Shown here piece after piece: positions 19,356-29,685 of a DNA stretch of 39,915 nucleotides. This DNA is from Chryseobacterium oranimense (GTDB taxonomy: Bacteria > Bacteroidota > Bacteroidia > Flavobacteriales > Weeksellaceae). Below the pieces are notes generated by a model. It worked only from the letters and a program-made list of their open reading frames with translations. It did not search any database and had not been told where the DNA came from. Location: contig NZ_FQWT01000010.1 of assembly GCF_900129755.1 (NCBI RefSeq), forward strand, positions 1 to 39,915, in the 5' to 3' direction. Positions within the stretch are counted from its first letter, which is position 1. Each line of letters begins with the position of its first letter. A program made the translations under genes and the position numbers.

Positions 19356-20712
19356 TACTTGAAACACTTAACTGTTTTACATATACGTCTCTAAGATTAG
19401 TATCAGCAATAATTCCTACTTTAGTAGCTCCTGGCAGACCTGCAGGATTATTAAATGTTTTGACTAAAACTTCATTAACATAAAATTTCCAAGTAGTTAA
19501 TCCTACTTTAACTTTGAAATTAACATTAGATCTGTCATTCATGCCCGGCACATCTATTGTTAAATTCTCAGATACGGCCCCATTTATAACAGCTATAATC
19601 GATACTTTATTTGGAATGCCATTGTACCCAATTAATCCAAAGTTACTATTGTCAATTGCTTTATATACAAGCTTTGATCTAGCATTTACTAGTCCAAAAG
19701 TGGCCGATACAATGTAGAATGGAGAACCCACGTCTTTGTAAAATACAGAATCTCCTGTTACTGCACCAGACATCGTTACTTTTGTACCATCGGACATAAT
19801 AGAGTTGGAATTGAATGAACTTAAAGATGTAATATTTCCTACTTTAAATTGTTCATTAAAAAGAAGCTTTGTTTTATCTGAATAAGCTCCAACAATTGAA
19901 CAAAACCATGTATTCCCAAAATCAAACGTTTGAAATACGATGATATAAGTAAAGCCACTATCAAAATTAGGGGGTTGATCTCCTATAAACTTAATATTGT
20001 CTGAAAAAACAATATTAGGTTTTAACTCACAAACTAATTTTAAGTTAAAAATATCATTTGATATTGCCCCTATCCTAGGTATAATCTGAATATTTTGTAA
20101 TCCAGTAGTTGTTACATTGAATATGTAATCACTAGAAACATTCAAATCAATAATAATTCCTTCTTTTGTTTCTCTACCTTTGATTGATTCATCAATGTAA
20201 TTTTTAACATCAATATAACCGCTCGGATTTTCCAAAAAACCCTTATTAACATATAGTAATTTGTCCCATCTGTCAGCAGCAGCCTTCATTGTAGATGGAT
20301 TTACATTGTCAGTAGGATCATAAACAGTTTTTGCACTATTTGAAGGCAACTTTACCTCTGCTTTTTTCCACGTTGTCCCCCCGCCAAACCAAAATAATGT
20401 ATCATAACCAGATTTTGCACGTAGATTTCCTGCATTAGGATATTTCTCTCCCCAATCTGTTGTGCTATTTGGATCTGTTGGCTTATCAAGCTCTGATGAA
20501 ATTTGAGGCTTGTACCATCCTACAACTGTAGGTGATGGATCAGATGGTGAAATTGGTTTTGCTACATTATTAAGTAATTGATAGAATTTTTCTGCATCAA
20601 TTCGCTTTAGTATTCCATCTGCGCCTGCAAACAAAAGACTTCCAGGATCAAAAGTATTAACTTTTTCAAGTCCTGAAATAGGCTTTAAATCTATGAATGG
20701 TATATTTGGCAT
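19348..20712 (-). CDS. Tail fibre-like protein with lectin-like C-terminus
   Basis: A 454-aa structural protein. The N-terminus MPNIPFIDLKPISGL leads into a Gly/Pro/Asn-rich region (SPSDPSPTVVGWYKPQ) typical of Bacteroidota phage tail fibres. The last 200 residues look like a beta-sandwich, LamG- or concanavalin-like carbohydrate-binding domain (FGLIGYNGIPNKVSII, KVKVGLTTWKFYVNEVL). It probably forms the tail tip with 18198-19355. Start and stop are coupled to the neighbouring genes: it begins at the stop of 20712-21593 and its end overlaps the next start by 8 nt. Receptor specificity cannot be read from the sequence. Confidence 0.65.
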   Translation of the reverse strand: MPNIPFIDLKPISGLEKVNTFDPGSLLFAGADGILKRIDAEKFYQLLNNVAKPISPSDPSPTVVGWYKPQISSELDKPTDPNSTTDWGEKYPNAGNLRAKSGYDTLFWFGGGTTWKKAEVKLPSNSAKTVYDPTDNVNPSTMKAAADRWDKLLYVNKGFLENPSGYIDVKNYIDESIKGRETKEGIIIDLNVSSDYIFNVTTTGLQNIQIIPRIGAISNDIFNLKLVCELKPNIVFSDNIKFIGDQPPNFDSGFTYIIVFQTFDFGNTWFCSIVGAYSDKTKLLFNEQFKVGNITSLSSFNSNSIMSDGTKVTMSGAVTGDSVFYKDVGSPFYIVSATFGLVNARSKLVYKAIDNSNFGLIGYNGIPNKVSIIAVINGAVSENLTIDVPGMNDRSNVNFKVKVGLTTWKFYVNEVLVKTFNNPAGLPGATKVGIIADTNLRDVYVKQLSVSSNG

Positions 20713-21593
20713 TATCCTGTAGGTATTGCGTTTTTGTTATTATTATATGTGTATAAAACTGTCTTTAAATCATTTGATAATGCTTTTTTAATTACATCGT
20801 CAAATATTTTGCTTTCATCTAAAATGATATTTAAACCATTTTTATCCTTCACATTTGAAAATTTCATTGTTATCCACGCTGAATTATCTCCTATTTCTGG
20901 CTTCTCTTTCCTGGTTCGCTTGGTTCCGTCAATATAAAAATCATTGTTAACGGAGTGTACGGAAATAAAGGTCATGATGTTATTATCGCCTTCAATTTGA
21001 AACAAATAACTTACACTCTCTTCCAATAGCGCATCATTTATAACTGTTGTTTCCAGGTTTCCGGATTGGCCAGAATCAACATCTTCATCAACGCTGAATT
21101 CTCCCAGACAATAACCGGGAAGGCTTGTCACCATCCAGTCATGCTGCTGATTAGCAAAAGGGAATATGTTTTTAGCATAAGTATGCTTTGTGGCTATTCT
21201 GATAAATTTTCGGCCTTCATCATCTTCACTGTCTACAAACTGAACACAGTTAGAATAGAATAAAACATCCCCGTCTTCGGTTCTGATCTCAAAACGTCCT
21301 GATAAATAAATTTCATAGCAGATGAATGAAACTCTAACCAGTTTATTCTGATAAATGCCAAATTCACAAGGAATTCTTATTTCCTCATCACCCACAATCC
21401 ACAATTGCAATTCTTTATCCTCCGGAACTTCATTCTGATAATTTGGAATCAAAAACCTGTGATACGAATTGTATTCTAATGGATATGGGTTTTTGTGCCC
21501 GTAATACTGTGTATTCTGAGGGTTGGTCATATCTTCCAACTCTTCCATGGTTTTATAAAACCTAACCGGGCTATGGTACCAGAATTTCTGCAT
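20712..21593 (-). CDS. Tail-tip/baseplate protein
   Basis: This 293-aa protein is beta-rich, with aromatic strands (YYGHKNPYPLEYNSYHRFL, ELQLWIVGDEEIRI) and an acidic middle (GEFSVDEDVDSGQSGNL). It matches no family I can name, but it lies between the tail-hub gene and the fibre genes in a siphovirus late region, so it is probably part of the distal tail. The start is odd: the -7 box of a late promoter (21605-21598) ends only four bases before the ATG at 21593, which would give a leaderless mRNA or imply a later start such as Met16. Confidence 0.6.
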   Translation of the reverse strand: MQKFWYHSPVRFYKTMEELEDMTNPQNTQYYGHKNPYPLEYNSYHRFLIPNYQNEVPEDKELQLWIVGDEEIRIPCEFGIYQNKLVRVSFICYEIYLSGRFEIRTEDGDVLFYSNCVQFVDSEDDEGRKFIRIATKHTYAKNIFPFANQQHDWMVTSLPGYCLGEFSVDEDVDSGQSGNLETTVINDALLEESVSYLFQIEGDNNIMTFISVHSVNNDFYIDGTKRTRKEKPEIGDNSAWITMKFSNVKDKNGLNIILDESKIFDDVIKKALSNDLKTVLYTYNNNKNAIPTG

Positions 21594-21597
21594 ATAA

Positions 21598-21638
21598 CAA
21601 AATTATCATAACTATCTTCTAGTATTGGCGACTGTAAA
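21598..21638 (-). promoter_or_regulatory. Late promoter B with 24-nt conserved element
   Basis: On the minus strand, a 24-nt element beginning TTTACAGTCGCCAA (21638-21615) lies exactly 9 nt upstream of TAATTTTGTTATA, whose first eight bases (21605-21598) match the -7 consensus. The same element, spacing and box occur upstream of the portal gene (36461-36501). There is no TTG at -33, so an activator bound to the element may replace it. It would express distal tail, holin, spanin-like and endolysin genes. Confidence 0.65.
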
Positions 21639-21645
21639 CATTGAG

Positions 21646-24600
21646 TTAGTAATATTTAGTTGTGAAAACATTTAGAGCTATGTAATCCTCTTCAGATGTC
21701 TCTGTATTAGTCAATTTTACGAACATATCAGCCGATGTTAAAGCTATTTCATTATTATGAGGAGTTTTGTAACACTTCAAAAATGTCAGGTCTGCGTCCT
21801 TGTCAGAATCATATAGCCTCAGTTCAAATCTTTTACTTTCTCCATCAACAGAAATAGTAGTATTTCTAATCTCGGTTGCGTCTATTCCGTAATCTGTTAT
21901 TATGTTGATCTGTTCCGGTCCTGTATAATCAATACACTGTGCTTTTCCGCCTCCTGGATAACTATTAAACGTCCATTCAACATTCAGATCAACAGTGCCC
22001 TCAATGTCAAATACAAGCTCGCTATAACCGCATTCTAAATTTTCAGCCCTTCTTATTTCAGTGATCCGGTAGTCATTAAATTGCCAGTTAACAACCTGCG
22101 TGTTAGATATTTTGTTGAAATACTCATCCGAGCTTACCATGATCCGGAAATAAACATCCGTTCCGGTAAGCACATTATTAAGTGCATCTGAAGTAACAGT
22201 ATCGGTTTTAACATCGTTAACGGTTTTAACGCTGATCCAGCTTTGTCCATCCAATGAATACTGAATAGAAATCACCGGATTGACGAATTCGTCTACATAA
22301 TCCCAAACTAATGTGAATGTATTTCTGTTAACCTGAATAGCCGAAATAAGGATTGGATTTGCAATTGCCTTTCCTTTGATCTTCCCTTTTATACCCAATG
22401 TGTTATACCTCCTATTATGAGAAAAGGCGCCATCACCAAAGGGATATACATCTAAAATACCTATGGGTGAATTTATGGTTATATACCCCCTGCTATTAAG
22501 CCGATTCCCGCCAATACCATACCTCCAATTTTCATAAAGGGTAATAAAGTCTTCAAATGTTACCTGCGTAAACTTGATGTCTACAGTTTGCCCGTTGAAT
22601 AACGGCGGCGTGTTTGCTCGCAGCCTGCTTAAAGGCTCGTTAGCCCCAACAACAACCGTTCCGGGTAACTCATATGCTAAATCTGGTGATACCGCCTTCA
22701 TGGAAGCTCTTTCTTCATTCTTGTAATTGGTAACCTTGATAATATCAGTTCCTTTTTTCTTTGTCAGCCCACTTCCAAAATATTGAAACCATCTGGCCAT
22801 ATGGTATTTGGGATTATGCCTTGCATTCGTTGACGTTTCCGGATTTCTTATGTAGTTTGGCTCAGTAAATCCATCATTCAGAGACCTGTTTTTAATCAGT
22901 GATGAAATATTGTAATATAATGGTGTATCAGATGCGCCTTCAACGATTCCTGAACTCTTGCTCAATTTCATTTTGGCACCATCAATACTTAATACTATCC
23001 ATGAGCCGGCATTGATGCCTTCGGTTATTTGAACCTCTCCTCCTTCCTGAATCATGGTTGTATCAAATGCTGTTGATGTACATGTCAACAGTAAATAACC
23101 CCCATCTACTGAGTGAAAACAGTTCTCAAATACCCCGGAATCCCAATAATTGGTTTGTTCAACCATATCAATTAAGACCAAATCATCGTCATTATCATTG
23201 GTTGATGTTGACTTATCCTCGATCAGCTCCTGTATCTTATACTCGTCAATGATTAAATCTGTCTGCTTATCAAACTTATTTTTCACCGTTATTATAGGCG
23301 TTGAAAACTCAGCCACAGTAATAAAGTTCTGAATATCGTCCTTTATTTTAGTTGAGTATTTTTTGGATCCAAAAACGAGGCTATTAAAAGTAACATCCTT
23401 GTCATTATCAAAGTTGTAATCATTCAAATATTGTTTGTTTGACAGATCGAAGGACTGAAAATCTTTAAAGAAGTATTTTAAATCTTCTATCACAACATCG
23501 TTTCCAATAATGTCATAGCCCAGCGTCAACAGTTTTGCGGCTCCATCAGTTAACATGGATTTCATTGAAGTTTTTATTTTCTGTGTAGTATATCTAAGTG
23601 GAAGACCACGCAGGAAAATTCCGGTAGAAATAGAAGTGTTGAAAAATGTCCCACCGGGTCCTAAAAAATTACTCACAACATTCAAGGAAGATGCTGTGTA
23701 GCTTTTCACCAATTGCCGGAACCCTTCAATAAGTCTTATCCCGCTTGTCCTCACCAGCGGGGATTCCATATTGGTTGTGATGATAATACTTGTATTTGTT
23801 TTAATGCTTTCATACATGAAAAAATCATCACAGTTAAAAACAAGGGATAAACTTTGTCCAGGCTGAAGATTTTCGGGATTTAATAAAGGGAATTTTTCAT
23901 AATCTATTATTATTTCAGAATAGTCCGGGCTTCCCATTACGGGAGTTGCTGCTTTAAGCCCATAAATTTTTCTATAATTATTTCCAGTCACAATAGCAAA
24001 TAGAGTTACGGCAGGTGCCCCTGCAGACTGTCTTCTAAATTTGACATGCATATCGACGATCTCAATTTCTATTTTCTTCAGGGTTATGTTGGTTGAAACA
24101 AAAGGACCAAGCTCATACGGATAAGTTGCTCCAATTTTCATTCCCGCATAAGCATTCGTATTGTCGCCAAATTCATATTCTTCGGACCTTGCAAAAGACA
24201 AAAAATGAAAATTACTTGGGAAAACAGTTGACTGCAGCTGTGAAATATCGTAATAATATAAATTAGTAAGGGTTTTATTCCCTTTCTTATACCCGATTGG
24301 AAATGTTTCTACTGGCGTGATCACATTTTCATCCAGATCTTTTGTTGCAAACAAGTCAATTGAAGTATCTTCCCTGTTAAATAATTTGTTCCTGGCTTCG
24401 CTCTTGATCAATTCAATTTCGATTTTAAACATACTTTTTCCAGGCTTCAGGGAATACTTATTAAAATTCACTTCAAAATTATCCTGAAGGAGATCGTATT
24501 CCACCCCATTTTTTACAGCAATCCATTTGAAAATAACATGTCCGTCACCCCTTTGCTCTTCGTTTACGTTTTTCAATAAATTAAAGGCGATGGGTTGGCT

Positions 24601-24807
24601 ATACTGCCAGAATACAAGCTTCTCATTGTCTCCAATGATGAAATCCTTCACAAAAAACAATTCATCATCAACATTGACAATTGAGTCCGCCTGATTCCAG
24701 CCATCAGGCGTTTCAATTACATAATCTCCTGCATATTGCCCGGAAACGACAATCATTTTAAATATTTTCTTTACCCCGTTCTCAAAGGCAATATTTTTTA
24801 TATCCAT
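21646..24807 (-). CDS. Large tail-tip/hub protein with a fibronectin-like domain
   Basis: This 1053-aa protein is the gene directly downstream of the tape measure, the usual place for a distal tail/hub or tail-tip protein. The N-terminal 400 residues are beta-rich. A middle part carries NPILISAIQVNRNTFTLVWD (about residues 825-844) and VYFRIMVSSDEY, which read as a fibronectin type III-like strand pattern. Near the end a GGGKAQCIDYTG segment starts the C-terminal domain. No signal peptide or catalytic motif was seen. The start overlaps the tape-measure end by 10 nt. Function by position: tail-tip assembly, host contact. Confidence 0.7.
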   Translation of the reverse strand: MDIKNIAFENGVKKIFKMIVVSGQYAGDYVIETPDGWNQADSIVNVDDELFFVKDFIIGDNEKLVFWQYSQPIAFNLLKNVNEEQRGDGHVIFKWIAVKNGVEYDLLQDNFEVNFNKYSLKPGKSMFKIEIELIKSEARNKLFNREDTSIDLFATKDLDENVITPVETFPIGYKKGNKTLTNLYYYDISQLQSTVFPSNFHFLSFARSEEYEFGDNTNAYAGMKIGATYPYELGPFVSTNITLKKIEIEIVDMHVKFRRQSAGAPAVTLFAIVTGNNYRKIYGLKAATPVMGSPDYSEIIIDYEKFPLLNPENLQPGQSLSLVFNCDDFFMYESIKTNTSIIITTNMESPLVRTSGIRLIEGFRQLVKSYTASSLNVVSNFLGPGGTFFNTSISTGIFLRGLPLRYTTQKIKTSMKSMLTDGAAKLLTLGYDIIGNDVVIEDLKYFFKDFQSFDLSNKQYLNDYNFDNDKDVTFNSLVFGSKKYSTKIKDDIQNFITVAEFSTPIITVKNKFDKQTDLIIDEYKIQELIEDKSTSTNDNDDDLVLIDMVEQTNYWDSGVFENCFHSVDGGYLLLTCTSTAFDTTMIQEGGEVQITEGINAGSWIVLSIDGAKMKLSKSSGIVEGASDTPLYYNISSLIKNRSLNDGFTEPNYIRNPETSTNARHNPKYHMARWFQYFGSGLTKKKGTDIIKVTNYKNEERASMKAVSPDLAYELPGTVVVGANEPLSRLRANTPPLFNGQTVDIKFTQVTFEDFITLYENWRYGIGGNRLNSRGYITINSPIGILDVYPFGDGAFSHNRRYNTLGIKGKIKGKAIANPILISAIQVNRNTFTLVWDYVDEFVNPVISIQYSLDGQSWISVKTVNDVKTDTVTSDALNNVLTGTDVYFRIMVSSDEYFNKISNTQVVNWQFNDYRITEIRRAENLECGYSELVFDIEGTVDLNVEWTFNSYPGGGKAQCIDYTGPEQINIITDYGIDATEIRNTTISVDGESKRFELRLYDSDKDADLTFLKCYKTPHNNEIALTSADMFVKLTNTETSEEDYIALNVFTTKYY

Positions 24808-27800
24808 GTCTCTTCTCCTGTTTTTAAATCGTATGTCCCTACTACTCTTGATACATATCCTGGTCTTTCTTTAATAATTCTACCATTCTCTTTCCGTATG
24901 GAAGTTGTGCCTAAATCTCTTTGAGCCTTTCTTACCTCTTTAGCGATCAATCGACTTATTTTTTCACTATTGTCTTCTGTTTTGTTGATGATATTAACAT
25001 AAGGTACTTGCAGGCTTTGTTGTATAGATTTTTTAATTAACCTGTGTCCAATCTTAGTATTTGGACCCATAGTCTTCAAAATATCCTTTGTCTGATTAGC
25101 GGTATAAATTTTGTCTCCTTCATCGAGCCAGGTCAACTTTGCTCCGCTGTTGGATCCAAAAGATTTAATTCTATCATATTTGTCTGTATGAAGTTCGGCG
25201 CCCTGCTCGTCTCTCCATGCCCACTCTGCCGGACCTCTCTGTCTACCCTTCCAATATTTAGGGGTTGGATCTTTTGACATGATCGATACTGATTGAGCAA
25301 CACCAAACGCAAGAGCAAGCGCAGCAGCAATGATCCCAGCTGGATTAAAGCCGTATTGAGCGAGTGAAGTTGTTGCTCCTAATGCACCGTTAATTAAAGC
25401 CTGTTGAGCAGCTGCCTTTTGTTCGGCTTTTGCTTTTTGGGTTTCAATCAATTTTTCCCGTTGACGTTGCTGTTCTTTTACTACCATTGCTTCAGCTTCC
25501 AGACGTGATCTTTCGTCCATCTGCTCTGTAGTAAGGTCCTCTAAAGCATTTAGTTGCTCTAAACGTCCATTAATGAATTCCGTTTCCTGATCTGCTGTTT
25601 CCTGTGAATATTTAAGCTGTTCGTCAAGATTAGCAAGAGTTTTTTCTTTTTGCTTTTCATTAAGCTTGCTCAGTGATTCTAATACTGCAGTTGCAGCAAG
25701 TACCGCGTAATCTTTCCATGAGGCAGTGTCATTCTTTAGCCTAATCATGGTTGCGGAATAAGCATCAGCTAATTGTTCAAATCCAATGGTCTTAAATCCT
25801 TGTGTTACTGCATCCCGGAGGGCTTGTGTTTTTTCTGATACAAGATTTTTTGCATCATTATTTAATTCTGTATTATTGGTTTCTAAACTCTTAATTTGGT
25901 TTTCAGCCTCTAATGACTTGTTGGCAAACTCCGGGCTTTTCTGACCCTGTAAATCAGCCATAGCAACTTTTAAATCATATTCGGCTTTAAGTGCTTTTAA
26001 TTCTGCAATTTTAAGATTGTTCTGCTTTATTTGATTGTCAATTTCCAGTAATGAAATTCTATAAGTTTTTTCTTCATTAGAAAGCTTCTTACTGGAAAGG
26101 ATTAACCTTTTTTGCTCTTCAAAAGTTACATTTTCCTTGAAGGTAGCATTGGCGCTTTCGGTTTCAAGGTCTTTAATACGGGCTTCAATTTTTGACCTTA
26201 TCTTTTCAGACCTTGCATCCTGTATTTTGCCAATTTCTTCATCCCTTTTCCTCTCAACAGATAAAACATCCTGATTTAGCCTTTTTGCTAGAGCTATTTG
26301 ATCCTCATAAAATTGAGTCGTCGACTCTAAAATTTTACCATCTAATTCGATTTGCTTATCAAGACGCTCCGTATTAGTCAAGTAATCATCATTTTCAAGA
26401 GCAGTGGCCTGTCTTTCAAATATGTTTTGACTCATTTGGAAGGTGTTTTCAGCCTCTTTCTGGAAATAATCATATTGCTCCTTAAGCGAACTCTTGATTT
26501 CCGATGAAGCCTTTAATATAGCAGCTCCTTCAACTTGTTTTTCTTTGGCATTGGTGCCTTTTAAATATGCTTGAACCTTCGCAGTGTAACCCTTAATGAT
26601 TTCAATTCTTTTTTCCTGGAATTGCTGTTCATTAATAAGACCTTCATTTTGTTGCTGTGTTAAATAGGCAATGGAAGTGTCCCTTTCAGCTTGCAGGGTG
26701 TTCATCTTGTCCTTTTGATAACCATCTAATTTAGCACCGGTATATGGCTTAGGCTTTTCGACTTTTTCTATACCTTTGGACTTTTCTCTTTTCTTCAGCA
26801 TTCCATCTTCCAAGAACCAGTCATCTGCCTTTTTATTTGTTGTAAACCAGCCTCCTTTTGCGTTTTGAGCCCTCCAAACATTGCGGACTAAGGCAAACTT
26901 TTCACCTTTAAGGGTCGCTTGCTGAATGATTTCGTTAGCTTCTTTAAAACGGTTAATCTGCTCTTTACCCATTCCGTCAAAGCTTTTTGAGGTAAGACCG
27001 TTCATAAATACCAATTGCTTCTGCTTTCCTAGCATTTTGTCAAACATATTCACCAAAGAATTATATTCGGCTGTAGCATTTTTGATTGCAATTCTATTTC
27101 CGTCAATACCCCTGTTAAAACCATCAAAGTTTAATGTACCCTGAGCAATGATTGAATTCATTTGGTTCAACATATCTCTAGCGGTATCATTTTCTTTAGT
27201 AAATGCCTTTGTATTTTTATTGATTTTGGCTAAAGCATCCCAATAGCCTATTGAACCATTTTTAAAGTCTTCTAAGGTTTTCTTTGTGACTTCATTCATG
27301 CCGTTATACACGACAATATTTTCAGAAAATACTTTATTTAAATAGATGTAAGCCTGTGCTTGGTCTTCAACTAATTCCTTTATTTTTTCTCCTGCTTTTT
27401 CTAAGGCTATTTTTTGAACGTACTGCTCGTTTACAATACGTAACTGGTTGCCAATACTTTCTAGTGTTAGATTTTCCTTGTCCAGACCATTGAGGAAAAA
27501 AGGATTAATCTTAGTAATTTCTTCTAATATTTCCTTTCTCTTTTTCTCATCATTGAAATTCTTTTTAAGCTCATAACCCAGCATATTTAATTCAGCCTGC
27601 TCTTTCTCAATAATGGTAACTTCCTTATTTGGGGTTAACATTTCAAGCATCCTAGTAAATGCAGTGGAAACACTGATTACTGATTTTGAAATAGCTCCGG
27701 AACCCTGTTCTATTCCATCAACAAAAGCCACCCAAGCATTAGCAGCTCTATTGGTGGCTGCTGCTTGCGTTTGTATTTCTTCCCCAATTCCAAGGGAATA

Positions 27801-29018
27801 TTTTTTATTGAGCTGTTCGGCGAATTTCGGCAAAACATCATCTGCCAACACTTCACCATCTTTCAGCATTTTATCCAGCTGAGCGGTAGAAACTCCCATT
27901 CCGTCAGCAAATAATTTAAATGCACCAGCCATACGATCCCCAAGCTGGCCACGTAATTCTTCCGCCTGGACCTTTCCTTTAGACATCATTTGCCCTAACG
28001 CACGGAGAATACCGGTGGTATCTTCAGTATTGACACCAAGCAACGCGCTGGATCTTGTAACCGCATCAAATATGGTTTGTGATCTTTGCCCCTCCAAATA
28101 GGTGTCTTTTGCAGATGCGGCAAACTTCGTATAAGCATCACTTAAACCCAGAATCTCAATTCCATATCTTTCTGCTGTTTTCGTTAAAAAGTCATTCTGC
28201 TTGTAAACCTCATCATTGGTTTCAAATACAGTTTTCTGCGAAAGACGCAAGGTGTCAAGCTTCTTGGATGTCTCGTAAGCTTTCTCACCCATCTGATAGA
28301 AATAACCAGCAACATTCTGAGCGACATTTACCAACCCTAGAGCCTTTACAATATCCATGATTCTTCCTTTCAAGGCTCCAAACCTTTGACTTGCCGGAAG
28401 AGTTGATTGATTGATATTGTTAAGCTGCCTTTGAAGTCGTATCCCCTCATTTCTTGCTTCCCGAAATCTTCTGACAAGTTCCGGATATTGCTGGCTGTAT
28501 TCCCTGGCAGAAACCGTACCGGCGCGGACTCCTTCACGAAGGTTTCTTATCTGGGTACCATATTCCCGGGCTCGGTCTCTTGCTTCACGAACCTGACGAG
28601 TAAATTGAGCATGAACACTGTTACTATCCCTTGTCTGGCGGGCTTCCTGCTGTGCTTCTCTTGCTAATTGCTGGCGGGCTCTACTTTCCTCTGTTGTTGC
28701 CCGGGAAACTTCCCTTCTGGTCCTGGCCTGTTCGGTGGCTAATTGCGCCTGCTGATGCTCTAACCTGGCTGTTCTTTCCAGCGCTGCTGCCAATTGACGT
28801 TCTAATGTAGCGTGTTGTTGTGTTGTACTGTTTAATTCCTGTAAGGCAGCGTTGAATTCACGCAGTCTTCCGGTATTCAAAGATCGATTAATCAGGTTTG
28901 ACTGAGTAACCATATCTTTGAACATCTTTACTACTTTTTTTCCTTCCGCCTCAATCAATCTAAGTTCATCTACCGATTTCCGGGCTTGAATTACCGCTAA
29001 TACATCATTACTTCCCAT
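24798..29018 (-). CDS. Tape measure protein
   Basis: A 1406-aa tape-measure protein. The N-terminal 200 residues form an Arg/Gln/Glu-rich coiled coil. A conserved tape-measure N-terminal domain follows (about residues 240-420), with LSDAYTKFAASAKD, the GILRALGQMMSKGKVQAEEL motif and GQLGDRMAGAFKLFADGMGV. Long coiled coils fill the middle (about 800-1180), and a hydrophobic segment near residue 1260 (GIIAAALALAFGVAQSV) resembles the membrane-penetrating segments of such proteins. The length sets the tail length. No sheath or tail-tube contraction genes are present, so the tail is non-contractile. The N-terminal coding region (about 28400-28850) is more GC-rich than its surroundings. Confidence 0.95.
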   Translation of the reverse strand: MGSNDVLAVIQARKSVDELRLIEAEGKKVVKMFKDMVTQSNLINRSLNTGRLREFNAALQELNSTTQQHATLERQLAAALERTARLEHQQAQLATEQARTRREVSRATTEESRARQQLAREAQQEARQTRDSNSVHAQFTRQVREARDRAREYGTQIRNLREGVRAGTVSAREYSQQYPELVRRFREARNEGIRLQRQLNNINQSTLPASQRFGALKGRIMDIVKALGLVNVAQNVAGYFYQMGEKAYETSKKLDTLRLSQKTVFETNDEVYKQNDFLTKTAERYGIEILGLSDAYTKFAASAKDTYLEGQRSQTIFDAVTRSSALLGVNTEDTTGILRALGQMMSKGKVQAEELRGQLGDRMAGAFKLFADGMGVSTAQLDKMLKDGEVLADDVLPKFAEQLNKKYSLGIGEEIQTQAAATNRAANAWVAFVDGIEQGSGAISKSVISVSTAFTRMLEMLTPNKEVTIIEKEQAELNMLGYELKKNFNDEKKRKEILEEITKINPFFLNGLDKENLTLESIGNQLRIVNEQYVQKIALEKAGEKIKELVEDQAQAYIYLNKVFSENIVVYNGMNEVTKKTLEDFKNGSIGYWDALAKINKNTKAFTKENDTARDMLNQMNSIIAQGTLNFDGFNRGIDGNRIAIKNATAEYNSLVNMFDKMLGKQKQLVFMNGLTSKSFDGMGKEQINRFKEANEIIQQATLKGEKFALVRNVWRAQNAKGGWFTTNKKADDWFLEDGMLKKREKSKGIEKVEKPKPYTGAKLDGYQKDKMNTLQAERDTSIAYLTQQQNEGLINEQQFQEKRIEIIKGYTAKVQAYLKGTNAKEKQVEGAAILKASSEIKSSLKEQYDYFQKEAENTFQMSQNIFERQATALENDDYLTNTERLDKQIELDGKILESTTQFYEDQIALAKRLNQDVLSVERKRDEEIGKIQDARSEKIRSKIEARIKDLETESANATFKENVTFEEQKRLILSSKKLSNEEKTYRISLLEIDNQIKQNNLKIAELKALKAEYDLKVAMADLQGQKSPEFANKSLEAENQIKSLETNNTELNNDAKNLVSEKTQALRDAVTQGFKTIGFEQLADAYSATMIRLKNDTASWKDYAVLAATAVLESLSKLNEKQKEKTLANLDEQLKYSQETADQETEFINGRLEQLNALEDLTTEQMDERSRLEAEAMVVKEQQRQREKLIETQKAKAEQKAAAQQALINGALGATTSLAQYGFNPAGIIAAALALAFGVAQSVSIMSKDPTPKYWKGRQRGPAEWAWRDEQGAELHTDKYDRIKSFGSNSGAKLTWLDEGDKIYTANQTKDILKTMGPNTKIGHRLIKKSIQQSLQVPYVNIINKTEDNSEKISRLIAKEVRKAQRDLGTTSIRKENGRIIKERPGYVSRVVGTYDLKTGEETWI

Positions 29019-29685
29019 TTTTCAACGCCTTATTAGTTGCTTCCACTTTCTCAATCAATCTTTTTACATAAAGCCCAAATTCATACAATGAAATCTGCTT
29101 ATCATCAATCTGCATTTCCAGTCCCATTTGAAGGCAAATAAACTGGTCAGTAAGATTGAAATCTCCCGAATCTGTAACCTCATTTTTATTAATGGAACTC
29201 TTTAGTTTCTCAATATTATTTTTATGCTTTTCTACCTTCTCAACTAACTTCTGTCGCTGTTCCGTCAACGATTCGCACTTTTGTACCTTAAAATGCTTTA
29301 ATAGCTCTCTGATTGTTTGCTCATTGAAGTCTTCTGAAGTTGTTACACCCATAGAATCGCTCAATTCCTGAGTTTTAAGGCACAAATCAATCATTTTGAT
29401 CATGAGTTGGTACCGGTTCATTTCATTTTGAGCAACAGCGATCTGGCCATATTGAAGGACTTCTTCATTCTTCATGTTGATAGAAATAGCGTAATCCTGC
29501 TCAATTTCTTCATATTTGGCCTTTAATTCATCCAGATCAACATCAGGAACCTCATCCCCTGACTCATAGCCTCTTATCATGTAAAAATAATCCCCTGTCT
29601 GGTCTATTCTTTTGTAATTCCAGAAGGGGATCTCTTTACTGTCTTGGTAAATTTTAAGTTTCGTTTTGGTTTGAGCTTTCTTCAT
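29008..29685 (-). CDS. Tail assembly protein upstream of the tape measure
   Basis: A 225-aa mostly helical protein, starting MKKAQTKTKLKIYQDSKEIP at 29685. An upstream in-frame start exists, but it overlaps the gene before by 83 nt, so the later ATG is preferred (32-nt overlap). It has an acidic helix (VPDVDLDELKAKYEEIEQDY), a long coiled-coil stretch (LTEQRQKLVEKVEKHKNNIE) and a C-terminal LKNGK. Its place directly before the tape measure suggests a tail assembly chaperone, although I recognise no family by sequence. Its end overlaps the tape-measure start by 11 nt. Confidence 0.6.
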   Translation of the reverse strand: MKKAQTKTKLKIYQDSKEIPFWNYKRIDQTGDYFYMIRGYESGDEVPDVDLDELKAKYEEIEQDYAISINMKNEEVLQYGQIAVAQNEMNRYQLMIKMIDLCLKTQELSDSMGVTTSEDFNEQTIRELLKHFKVQKCESLTEQRQKLVEKVEKHKNNIEKLKSSINKNEVTDSGDFNLTDQFICLQMGLEMQIDDKQISLYEFGLYVKRLIEKVEATNKALKNGK

